64,000 nt of DNA, taken from Yamagishiella unicocca (lineage: Eukaryota > Chlorophyta > Chlorophyceae > Chlamydomonadales > Volvocaceae). Where the stretch lies: the NCBI GenBank assembly GCA_003116995.1, contig BDSL01000077.1, forward strand, positions 1 through 64,000, in the 5' to 3' direction. Position numbers and translations under genes: made by a program. A model generated the notes under the pieces. That model did no database searches. It saw only the letters and a list, made by a program, of their open reading frames with translations, and had not been told where the DNA came from. Shown here piece after piece: positions 1-11,200 of this stretch (position 1 is the stretch's first letter; each line of letters begins with the position of its first letter).

Positions 1-56
1 CACCACTACCCCCCCCCCCCACCCACTACCCACCACCCACCACTACCCCCCCGCAG

Positions 57-813
57 GCGACAAGCCCGTGTACCTGAACGTGGTGCTGCACGGGGCAGCG
101 GCCACGCTCATGCAGGCGGGGGTCCGGGCGGCACAGGAGGTAGGTGGGTCGGGGGGGCTGAGAGGAAGCCCGACGTGGGTCGGGGGGAGCGGGGGGCTGC
201 ACGCCTGGACCTACCCGACGTGGGTCGGGGGTCGGGGGGAAGGGGGGGGCTGCACGCCTGGACCTACCCTGTCCACTCGCCCACTCAGAGGAGCTACGTG
301 TTCCTTTTTACGCCGGTCACAATCCATTTTCCTCCTCCCCCCCCCCACTTCTTCTTCTTCTTCCTCTTCTTCACTGCATCCACCGTCGCCGCGTCCGTGT
401 GTGTGACCGCCCACCCTAGTCCAGTAGCATGCGCGCGCGTCCCGGTGTCCGAAGGCTATGCACCCACTACATTTCCCCAGTCGCGTTACCGGTCCTTTTA
501 TTGTACCCCCCCCCCACACACACACCTGCCCCCCCACCTGTTCCCCAGGGCCGGCTGGGCCGCCCCGAGGAGATGAAGCTGGTGGTGATGGACGTGCCGG
601 ACACGTTGACGGGGGCACAGGCAAGCAGGAACGGCACCAGCACCAGCACCGGCTGCAATGGTAGTAAAGCAGTAGCAGTAGCCATAGCGGCAGTAATAGC
701 AGTACGGGTAGCCGCAGCGGCGAAGACAGCAATAGCCGAAGCTGCAGCAGCAATACCAGCGGCAGCAGCAGGCGGGACGGCCTTGGGCTCGTCCAAGCCC
801 TACCTACCCACCC

Positions 814-847
<34 letters not shown>

Positions 848-3800
848 GCGCGCGCGCACACACACAACCAACCAACAACCTCACGACTGCTCCCCCTGCC
901 ACCCGACCGGCTCCTCCCCCGCCCTCCCCCGGCCCCCACATACACACACGAGCCTGCAGCTGGCGGCCGCCGCGAAGCAGCTGAAGGACAAGCTCCTGCG
1001 GGCCACCCTGGAGCGCATGGTCGCCGCGGGCCTCCCTCGGAAGCTGGAGAGACATGTCACGAACGCAGAGGTGTGTGTGCATGCGTGTGTCCTGGTTGCA
1101 TACCTAGCCTGGCATGTGTTGTCCATATAAACAACAAAACAAGGCTTCCGCGAAGGAGGCGAAATCCCTGGCCAGACCAGACCAGCCACGTTACCGAAGG
1201 CGCAGCCGGAAACGTGAAGCTGGACCTGTGGGGGGTTGTAAAAAGGACCGGCTACTCGACATGGGAAGTGCAGCTGGCGCACAGGCCTGTGGGGGAGGGG
1301 TGCGGGTGGCACGTGTACGGCAGCAGCGGGTTCGGCGGGTTTGGCATTAGGCTAGGGTGGGTGGGATGCCCCAACAGCCGCAGAGCTGGGAGCATGGCAG
1401 AGGTCGTCGTACGACACCTGGCTCTGCAGTGCGGGCGTGTGTATTGGGTTCCTCCCCGGCATGCCGCCTACCCACCCATGCAGCCGCCGCGCGACCCCCG
1501 CTCCCCCCCTTCGCCCCCCTCCCCCCCCCAGGTCCTACGGTACATGCCCGAGATCATCCCCACGTCTGAAAAGGTTGGTACGGCAAGCAACCCTGACCTG
1601 CAGACTGTATTGCTACCTTCCCCCCCCTCCCCCCGCCCCCCGTTTCTTTAATTGTAACCCCCCGCCCCTGTATCCTAGCCATGTCGCGCAACCGGTTTTT
1701 ATGCCACCCCCGCCACCCCAATCGGGTCTTCTCAGCAATCCCACCCCCCTTTGGTTTGCATCTCAAAACTTCTGTTTTATAAACGGTTTTTTCGGGCATC
1801 CACGGGTCTCCCTCGAACCCCCTTTGGTTTGTCGGCCGTGGATTCGCGTACATAACATACCCCCCAGGTGGAGCGTGTCTTCATCGGCGAGGGCTCCGAG
1901 CCCTCCCCCTGGGATGACGTGCCAGCCATGGTCGGTCATGCCAGCCTGCGAGTCAGAGCGGGCAGGAGCGTGAAGGCGGCCGAGGTGATCGGACTGTACA
2001 GCAGCGAGGTGAGGCCGCAGGAGCTCCCCCTCAGGTACCCTTCCCTCCCTCCCCTCGCCCACTACATTTCCCCAGTCGCGTTACCGGTTATTTTATCGCA
2101 ATCCCCCTCGCCCTCCCCCTCCACCCCCCACACCCGTAGCCCGGCGGTCCTACCCTACCCTTGTCGTGTAGGGGTGGTCTTCATGCCACCCCTAGCCCTG
2201 CCCAGCACTCATCGTCCATCGGAGGGCTGTGAAGCGTATTGCGTGGGTCAGCGCCTCACCACGCACCAACTGCCATGCACCAACTGCCACGTATCAACTG
2301 CCACTTGCTGCAGCGCTGTGTGGGCTCACCCATCCCCGCCACCGCCTCCTGCTGCCTCCCGCCTCCGCCCAGGGCTGGCTGCACCCCGAGTGGCAGGACG
2401 AGCTGGTCGCCCAGCCCGAGGACCAGTGGGACGACCCGCACCACCCCTGCCCCCACGCCTTCATGGCAGCGAGAAGACACGACTTCGGCCGGTGAGCCCC
2501 GCTGAGCACCCCGCTGAGCACCCCGCTGAGCACCCCTGACCCCGCTGAGGCACCCCGCTGGGCACCCCGCTGAGCACCCCGCCTCCGCCCCCTCTAACCC
2601 CTCCTCTCACGACCCCCCCCCCCGGCCCCCCCCGGCCCCCCCCCGGCCCCCCCCGGCCCCTCACCCCCCCCCCTGGCCCCTCACCCCCCCCCCACTGGCC
2701 CCTCACCCCCCCCCCTGGCCCCTCACCCCCCCCACTGGCCCCTCACCCCCCCCCCCGGCCCATCACCCCCCCCCCGGCCCCTCACCCCCCCCCCGGCCCC
2801 TCACCCCCCCCCCCCCTGGCCCCTCACCCCCCCCCCTGGCCCCTCACCCCCCCCCCTGGCCCCTCACCCCCCCCCCTGGCCCCTCACCCCCCCCCACTGG
2901 CCCCTCACCCCCCCCCCGGCCCCTCACCCCCCCCCCGGCCCCTCACCCCCCCCCACTGGCCCCTCACCCCCCCCCCTGGCCCCTCACCCCCCCCACTGGC
3001 CCCTCACCCCCCCCCACTGGCCCCTCACCCCCCCCCACTGGCCCCTCACCCCCCCCCCGGCCCCTCACCCCCCCCCCCGGCCCCTCACCCCCCCCCCGGC
3101 CCCTCCCCCCGCCCTCACCCCCCCCCTGGCAGCTACGCCGCGGACTGCCGGCTGCCCCGCCGGCTGCTCAGCGGAGTGCCGCGACTGGACCTGCCCGACC
3201 GCCTCCACAGCCTGCTCAGCGAAGGTACCGGTGCCGCGGCCGCACACGTAGGGTTACGAGGCTGTTGGAAGGTCGCATATTCCCACCACCACTCCACCAC
3301 CACCGGTCCCCGCCCATCACCACTGCTCGCCCCTACATGCCCCCGACCACCACACCACCACCACCACTGGCCCCCCCTACACTGCACGCCCCCCCCCCGC
3401 GCCCACAAAATTGGTGTCCGACGATTATGCGCCAACTATCCTGTCCCGTTGCGTAAAACGGTTTTTATACACCCCCCCCCTCCCCCCCCTCCCCCCCCGC
3501 CACCCCCGCCACCCCCCCCCGCCACCCCCTCCCCCCCTGCCACCCCCTCCCCCCCTGCCACCCCCTCCCCCCCTGCCACCCCCTCCCCCCCTGCCACCCC
3601 CTCCCCCCCTGCCACCCCCTCCCCCCCCGCCACCCCCTCCCCCCCGCCACCCCCTCCCCCCCGCCACCCCCTCCCCGCCCCCCCAGGCGCGGATGAGAAC
3701 ACCCAGCTCTTCGTGACCGCCGCCCGCCTGGGCTGCGAGATGTCGTACGCCAACGACCCCCGCCGCAACCTGGCGGCGCGCTCCGACACAGAGGCCGACT

Positions 3801-6800
3801 TCCGCGAGGGTGAGGCCCTCCCTGGAGGGGTGGGGGGGTGAGGTCCTCCCTGGAGGGATGGGGGGGGGTGTTTGGCGAGAAGAGCCGATTACGCGACATA
3901 GGAGACGGAGGGAGGCAGCTGGTGTAATGGTGGTGGCGGCGGGAGGTGCCTGCTTGCCGCATGCGGCTCATATCGCCAGCTCATATTCGGGCGGGTCAGG
4001 AACGGGTGTGTCCGCTCTCCCATCGCTCACCGCCTCCCCCAGTTCTCCAGCTAGCGCCCAAAACCGGTTCCGCGAAACGTTTCCTTGCGTCACGCGGGGT
4101 CCTCGCTTCCTGTCGTCTCGCCGTGGCCGATTTAGCTTAGCCGCCAAAGGTCAACTTACGACCTTCGACTTTAGTATCCCCAACCCAGTCCTCCAGCATG
4201 CATCTCTAAACGTCTGTTCTAAACGGTTTTTACGGCATCCACGGGTCTTCCTCGAGCCCCTCCCCCGGGGCTTTTTGCCCTGGGGTTATGATGTCCTGTT
4301 AAATGGTGTAGCGCCCAAACGGTGTCGCGCCCAACGGCTAACGGTTTCCTCGCCTCCTCCCCTCAGGCGGCCCCAACGTGACGGTTGTGACGGCGGTGGT
4401 GTTGGGCCTGCTGCCCGCCATGGTGATGGTCGCGACCAAGGACATACCAGGGGGGCAGCACCTCATGTAGGGAGGGGGAGGAGGGGGAAGGAGGAAGAGG
4501 GGGGAGGGGGGAGGAGGAGGGCGAGAGGTCGCGGCCTTCCTTCCTTCCCTGTCGGAATGGGGAACGCTGCGTGTGTGGCGGGGGACAGATTTGATCCAGG
4601 GAGGGCGTCGTGGCCGCACTGCAGGCGAGCCTCCCTGGAGGGCTTCATGGGCACGGTGCGTAGGTTTCAGGAGGGTGCGCTGCAGCATAGCACCGTCGTA
4701 CCCTCTCTGTCGTACCATGCCCTGCCACGTCATCGTGACGTCGTCCCCGTAGCGCCGCATCCTGAGTCTTAGGCTGACCGTGACGTGATTGAGATTAACC
4801 ACTTGACGTACAGCGCCAATTTCAAAACCCTAAACTCCGTTCCTCAATTTCGACGGCTACTATCCTACGCTCGCTGCCGCCGCTGCTGCCGCCGTCGTGT
4901 TGTCGTACAGGTACAGCTACGGCCCCGAGTACTGGTCGCTTCACCAGGACGAGCTGCTGACGTGTCAGGAAATCGAGGCGGCGAGGGCGGGGGAGGAGGT
5001 GGAGCGGCGGCGGCGGCTGGTTGCCGAGCAGGAGAACGCCAGGCTGCGGGCAGAGCTGCAGCGCATGCAACAGGTGGGGGCGGAGGTGAGAGCGGAGGCT
5101 GGGTTGGGGGCGTTCGTTCGGGCACGTCACGGTTGCATTGCAGGCAGCTACCGATACCCGCACCAGGCCCATGCCTTGAGCCAGAAGCTCCTTCAGGAAT
5201 CTCGCAAGAAAACCCCCAACCCCTGTCCTCTTCTTCCCTTCCCCGCAGCAACCGCCGCCGCAGCAACCGCCGCCGCAGCAACCGCCGCAGCAGCAACCGC
5301 CGCCGCAGCAACCGCCGCCGCAGCAACCGCCGCCGCCGCAGCAGCCGCCGCAGCAGCAACCGCCGCCGCAGCAGCAGCCGCAGCCGCAGCAGCAGCAGCC
5401 TGGCCGTATCCCCAGTGACGAGCCGCCGCCTGCCCCTCCTCCCGCTCCCCCTCCAAGCGACCTGCGGGCCCTGGTAGCTGCCGCACGAGCCACCGGGGGC
5501 CGCTGCGCAGCGCACTACCGCCCGGGGCAGCAGCAGCAGCAGGCGGGAGGGGGCGTGCACCGCTTCACGCCACCGCCGCCGCCGTCACCCCCACCGCACC
5601 AAACACCGCCACCGCAGGCGGCGACGTCGCCGCGGGCGCTGGTCGCTGACGCTGCGGGCGAGCGGGCGGTGGAGGAAGAGGAGGTGGTGGTGGTTGAGGA
5701 GGAGGTGGTGGTGGTTGAGGAGGAGGTGGTGGTGGTTTCGGAGCGGGCCCCCTCGCGGCAGCCGGGGCCAGCAGGCCCCCTGGGGTCGCCCCTGGGCAAG
5801 AGGACGCGGCGTGCGGACGAGACGGCCACGCCGGGCTCTCCAACAACCCGCCAGCGTGCCTCCCTGGAGCCGGCGGCAGCCCGTTTCGTACCGGTTTCGG
5901 AGCAGGGGTCGCCCGCGGGCCAGCAGGCTGCGCGGGCCCTTTGGTCGGAGCAGCCCCTTGGCGGTCGCCTGGCCAGCAGGCGCAGGGGAGGCCGGGGTGA
6001 AGGAGGTGGCGGGGACGAGGCCGGCGGCGCCGCCTCCGCCACCTCAGCTGGCGGCACGACCCCCTCCCCCGCTTCCGCCACCACTCAATTGCCCGCGGGC
6101 CCGGCACAGCGGGCGGCGGCGCAGCCGACCGCCGGCCCGCCGCCGCCGGCGGTGGCGCTGCCCGGCAACGGCGGCGGCGATGACGCTGCGGCGTTGTACG
6201 ACGACCTTCAGTCCCCAACGGACGGCGGCGGCGCCGGCGGCGGCCCTGCGGCAGCAGGGGCAGGGGCAGCTGCCCTAGTCACTCCCGCGCCGAGGGATCG
6301 TGACGGCGCCTCTCAGGAGGCGGAGCAGCGGCGCGTCTTCTCCCGCCTCAGCACCAGGTACAAGGCCCAGCGCAAGGGGAGGCAGGCGGGGGGTGCGTCA
6401 TCCTTGGAGGGAGCCACCAGCGGCAGCCCTGGGGAGGGAGGGACCGCCGCGGCTGGTGGTGCTGGTGGTGGTGCTCGGAGGGAACCTACTCACACAGCGA
6501 AGGCAGCAGCCGGTGCCAGCGCCAATGCCGATGCCGCGTCAGCACACGGCAGCGGCAGCGGCGCCCTAAACGCCGGTGAATGCGGAGGCGGTGGTAATGG
6601 CGGCGGTGGTGGAGGTGGAGGTGGCGGTGGCGGTGGTGGTGGTGGTGGTGGTGGTGGCGGCACGGCTGGCGTTTCCTTGGCCCGAGCACTGGCGGTGGCA
6701 GCAGGGCAGGCACTGCCGGACTCGCCTCCGGTGCCCTTGCTGCCGCAGCAGCCGCCGCAGCGACAAGAAGCCGCGCAGCGCCACCCCCTGCAGCACCTGT

Positions 6801-6922
6801 CGCCGCTGGGGGCCCGAGAGGGGGCGCGGCTCCGGCGGCACCGCGACCGGAGGGAGCGCTCGGGGGGGGCCGGGCGGGGTGGCGCCATCCCCGTCTTCAT
6901 TGACCTGGTGGATAGCGACTAG
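57..6922 (+). CDS. SET-domain protein, 3' part (5' end outside window)
   Basis: Exons read as 57-139, 549-620, 960-1070, 1532-1573, 1868-2008, 2373-2491, 3133-3224, 3687-3809, 4367-4466, 4911-5073 and 5249-6922. All join in phase and give about 905 visible residues ending in FIDLVDSD. The SET region (about residues 103-302) starts at VERVFIGEG and includes SYANDPRRN, then NVTVVTAVVLG, and ends in YSYGPEYW, the form of the SET core's last tyrosine motif seen in many algal SET proteins. SET domains are usually protein lysine methyltransferases; the classic NHS/C motif is not present here, so activity is inference. The C-terminal 557 residues are a low-complexity tail: Gln/Pro-rich, then EEEVVVV repeats, then Gly/Ala-rich. 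The first visible exon follows an acceptor at 55-56, so the gene starts upstream. The second exon ends at a GC donor (CAG|GCAAGC), and the frame stays open through that intron, so 621-959 could instead be coding. Confidence 0.72.
815..867. repeat. (CA)n/(CG)n microsatellite in SET-gene intron
   Basis: An uninterrupted CA dinucleotide run passes into CG and back to CA. It lies in the putative GC-AG intron between 620 and 960. Confidence 0.9.
1741..1867 (+). repeat. Intronic dispersed repeat, motif B followed by motif C
   Basis: TTTGCATCTCAAAACTTCTG, TTTTATAAACGGTTTTTTC, then the core 1797-1816 (CATCCACGGGTCTCCCTCGA), then GGCCGTGGATTCGCG and a C run ending in the acceptor CAG. The repeat spans most of the intron 1574-1867 and appears to provide its 3' splice region. 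Confidence 0.85.
2575..3128. repeat. C-rich minisatellite in SET-gene intron
   Basis: About 28 imperfect copies of a 19-21 base unit built from GGCCCCTCA followed by 7-10 C, with variants carrying ACT before GGCC. It fills nearly all of the intron 2492-3132. The complementary strand carries long G runs and could form G-quadruplexes. Confidence 0.9.
3520..3685. repeat. 18-bp C-rich minisatellite in SET-gene intron
   Basis: Tandem units of the form GCCACCCCCTCCCCCCCT are repeated about nine times just upstream of the acceptor at 3685-3686. Together with the motif-A repeat at 3427-3473 it makes up most of this intron. Confidence 0.88.
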
Positions 6923-8217
6923 GCAGACAGCTGGCAGGCAACTAGGCAGAGAGCAGGCAACTAGGCAATACAGGCAGGACGACGGATAGACGGGCAGACA
7001 GCATCGGAGCGGCGCAACGACGTCCGGTCAGGGGTATGCGGTCAGGGGTAGTAGTAAGTGCTAGTGGTATTGGAGTGCTGGCGGCGTGTCTGGCGGGCGG
7101 TGGGCGGAAGGTGGGGGTTACTTTAGGGTGCGGCTGCATCGCTCAGCATGGATTGGCCGCAACCGGGGGGAAGAAGCTCGTGCGTCGTCTGCTGTGCGAG
7201 CAGGTCGTGTGTGGCTAGATGCGGTTAATGTTTTCCAATGACGCCGTTGGCATATGAGCATGAAACCCTGAAACCATACCCTTACACGCCTTCTTCCATT
7301 TCACACTCTGCGTGACTGTACGGCGCTGCGGAACACAATTGCCCGTTCATACACCCGTTTTTGCACCTGCGCGACAGTCGTGTTTAGGATCTTTATGGCC
7401 CAAGCATGCATACCATCCTCTAAGCAGCAGAGGATGGCACGCACCTGTGTAGCCTTTAGGAAAGCTGTTGTAGTGAAGCTGTCGTACCACTGTGTTTGTT
7501 GTGGCGGTGGGGAGTCCTGGGGGCGGCTGAGTCCAGAGGCGTGGGGTGTACCGGTATCCGCAATTACGTTCATATCCTTCTTTCGGGGCCAAGACCGCAC
7601 AGATGCCGTCGTTCCCCTCATAGCATGTTCTTCGCTTTTTGCGGTCGGCGTCAAACAGTGGGGACGGAGGCCCCTCACGCCCCTCGCACCACAAACTCCA
7701 GGCCTGCAGGGGCGGGGGGGTGGTAGTGTGAGGGAGCTCTGAGCTAGCCAGGAAGGGGCGTCGGGTTGGAGCAGCGTTGATCTATTTATTCCAAACACGG
7801 CGCTGTGTCGTGACACAGCGCGTACGACACAGCGCGTGATTGACACAGTGTGGTCACTTTGCCGTAGTCACTGTCCCTGTGGTCACTTTGCTGTAGTCAC
7901 TGTCCTAAATGCGTCGATGTGAAGTGTCTGTGCGGCGCCGTTGCCAGGACTGTGTCGCGACAGCTGGTGCTGGTGGGCCTTACGATGTGAGGTACTGGGT
8001 GGAGGTGGCCGAGGACTTACGGTGGTGCGGGCCCCTACCACCGGCGAACGAGGATTGCCTTTCTAGGTCAGGAGGAACAAGGCAGTTTCCATATTAGCTT
8101 TTAAGGTCTGGAGCCCACTGTAACAATTACAACAATTGAGCTGCTACTGATGGGAGCGCATGGCAATGACGACACGGTTCACACGCCATGTTACACTCGA
8201 CTTGCAGCGCGGCACGC
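6923..8217. other. Intergenic region after the SET gene; no gene recognised
   Basis: This is 3' flanking sequence. Short open frames exist on both strands but none resembles a known family or has splice-consistent neighbours. A near-perfect direct repeat of about 29 bases (TGGTCACTTTGC then GTAGTCACTGTCC) occurs twice between about 7850 and 7907. Confidence 0.5.
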
Positions 8218-8648
8218 CATCAGCTCAGCAGGTACGGCACCTTCACGCCATCAGCTCAGCAGGTACGGCACCTTCACGCCTGCTGGTTGAATGTCATGGA
8301 CAGGGAAACGTTTTTCCAAAGCATCGACTTGCATGTATGTTGCCTTCACCCATCAGCTCAGCAGGTACGGCACCTTCACGCCTGCTGGTTGAATGTCATG
8401 GACAGGGAAACGTTTTTCCAAAGCATCGACTTGCATGTATGTTGCCTTCACCCATCAGCTCAGCAGGTACGGCACCTTCACGCCTGCTGGTTGAATGTCA
8501 TGGACAGGGAAACGTTTTTCCAAAGCATCGACTTGCATGTATGTTGCCTTCACCCATCAGCTCAGCAGGTACGGCACCTTCACGCCTGCTGGTTGAATGT
8601 CATGGACAGGGAAACGTTTTTCCAAAGCATCGACTTGCATGTATGTTG
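8218..8648. repeat. 102-bp tandem repeat, four copies
   Basis: Copies start at 8249, 8351, 8453 and 8555, each beginning CATCAGCTCAGCAGGTACGG, and are almost identical. A 31-bp partial copy precedes them at 8218. The period is a multiple of three, so any open frame in one unit stays open across the array; two + frames do so with 34-residue periods. I see no independent sign of coding. Confidence 0.93.
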
Positions 8649-8771
8649 TTTTGGTTCCATCACATGCTGTGGCGTCCTGGCGGGATGCGGAAGCAATAGC
8701 GCAATGTCTTCTCGGGACATGGGTGTCGTATCGCCGCGCCCTCTTCGCTACAGAGGCTACCTAACAACGTC

Positions 8772-8834
8772 TTAACACAAACAGATCTTAACACAAACAG
8801 ATCTTAACACAAACAGATCTTAACACAAACAGAA
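8772..8834. repeat. 16-bp tandem repeat
   Basis: Four consecutive copies of TTAACACAAACAGATC, the last one ending AACAGAAC. Confidence 0.9.
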
Positions 8835-9456
8835 CATCAGCAGCGCGCACATGGACAGCAGCTCGAGGAGCGTACGGCGCACTTCACCCATTAAACGGTC
8901 GGGCGGCCAATGGCAGCCGCACTGCAACCAACGAAACACAGAAAGTACTAACAAGCAAAACATATCAAGCCCGCTGCGCAGCCATCATGATTTTACTTCC
9001 TATTAGTACAGTATCAACCCACCACGCTGAGCGCACACACCTGCACGGCGCCCGCCAGACAGCACTCGTTCCGTTCCTTCCATAACCGCGCAGCTACCGT
9101 TCATTCCACGGCGTCCAGCCAGAAGAACATGTCCGGCAGACAACGGCAGACACGGGCGCGACGACCCTATGCCTACAGCTTACCAGTCCAAGCACGCTGC
9201 ACCACGCCACAAACCGCACCGCACGCAGTAATAAAGGTGCCTGGGCGAGGAGTAGACAATGCACCCCTCCCTACCCCTCATCCTCACCAACAGACAGCAG
9301 CCTCGATGGACTTGCGTCGCTGACTAGAGTTGCACCAGCAACCTGAACCTAGACTGCAGCACCCGAGCTTCCCACTGCGGCAGACTAGCCGCTATCTTCC
9401 CCTTCGCCACGCCAGTACCCTTACTGCATCCCAACCTTCATTTTTGTCACTTTATC

Positions 9457-10089
<633 letters not shown>

Positions 10090-11200
10090 ATTGAGTCAAT
10101 AACCAGTTGGTGAAGCAAGCGCTTTGCACTTCCTGCAGATGTGATGCTAGAGCTCTCGGAGGCACTTGGGAGCTCTCGTTTACAGGCTTGGGCCTTCTTG
10201 ATAACTCGCGAGCGTTAAATATATGACCTTGGAAAATATCGAGGGCGACCTTTCGAGGCAAGACCTTCGACTGGTCCGTGTTGAGTAAAAAAGGCCTTCT
10301 CCCAACGACGGCCGTTGGGACTCCCGGATCCTCCCCCCATGGCCCAAATCCTGGCATATCCTGTAACCTGAGGTTCTACGAAAAAACGGCCACAAATTGG
10401 TTCCCGACATCCTCGTGACAGCGCATTCGAGTCCTCGACCGTGAATATCTTCAACTCCTGTACATTCGCATCGATTTCATGCTGAAAAAATGATTGAACC
10501 TCCGACAAGCACGCGGTATACGGCTTCGGCGGAACCGCTGACAGCCCGGACTGCTCAAGACGCAGGTTACCCTCAAGAGGAAAACGATAATCAACTTCGC
10601 GCATATCTTCGAGGGAAAGTGATCCCACTGCGTGCACAACGCAACGCGCCTCCAGTGCGGTTCCCTGGCTTACCGGCATCCTGCCTAGTAGGCCTCAGGC
10701 GGAAGGCCACCTCCCTCTTTAACGTATGCGCCAAAACGAAGCCAAGCCAAAAATGAGCCTCTCGCTCGTCTCCGCGTCACGCGGGAAAACACCGGTCGGT
10801 CTGTTGGGGCCACAGCTGCCTGCTGCCTGCTCTTTCAGCCCTGCGCCCCCACCCTGGCCCTTTCACGTACCTCACACCCTCCACACCACTCCACGCGGCT
10901 CCGCTTCCATCCTCTCACCCCTCGTCCTCACAGCCTGGTTACACCGCACCTCTGCGCTTCGGCACCTCAGTCCACCCCTGCCTACGCGCAACCCCCGCCC
11001 CTTCCACGTCCCGTCTACGGCCCGCGGCTGAAGCCGGCGGAAGGCAGCGACCACGGTGCCGCTGCACCATCAACACTGGGCACAAGAGCACGACACGCAA
11101 AAACACACGCACACGACACTCCCGGCTCCGCGGTGGATTAGCACACACCACTCCGGATGGCTGTAGCCACAGCCGGTGCTGCTGCCGTCCGCAGGACGCC
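10090..11200. other. Intergenic region between ferredoxin and membrane-protein gene
   Basis: Both flanking genes are on the minus strand, so this holds the ferredoxin 5' region and the 3' UTR of the gene at 11201-15504. A TGTAA polyadenylation-type signal on the minus strand (TTACA at 10937-10941) lies about 260 nt past that gene's stop. No further gene is recognised. Confidence 0.5.

Noticed and set aside
5515..6218. Minus-strand open frames rich in Pro/Ala/Arg opposite the SET gene tail
   Set aside because: Antisense shadows of the Gly/Ala-rich coding tail, which itself is in phase with the SET exons.
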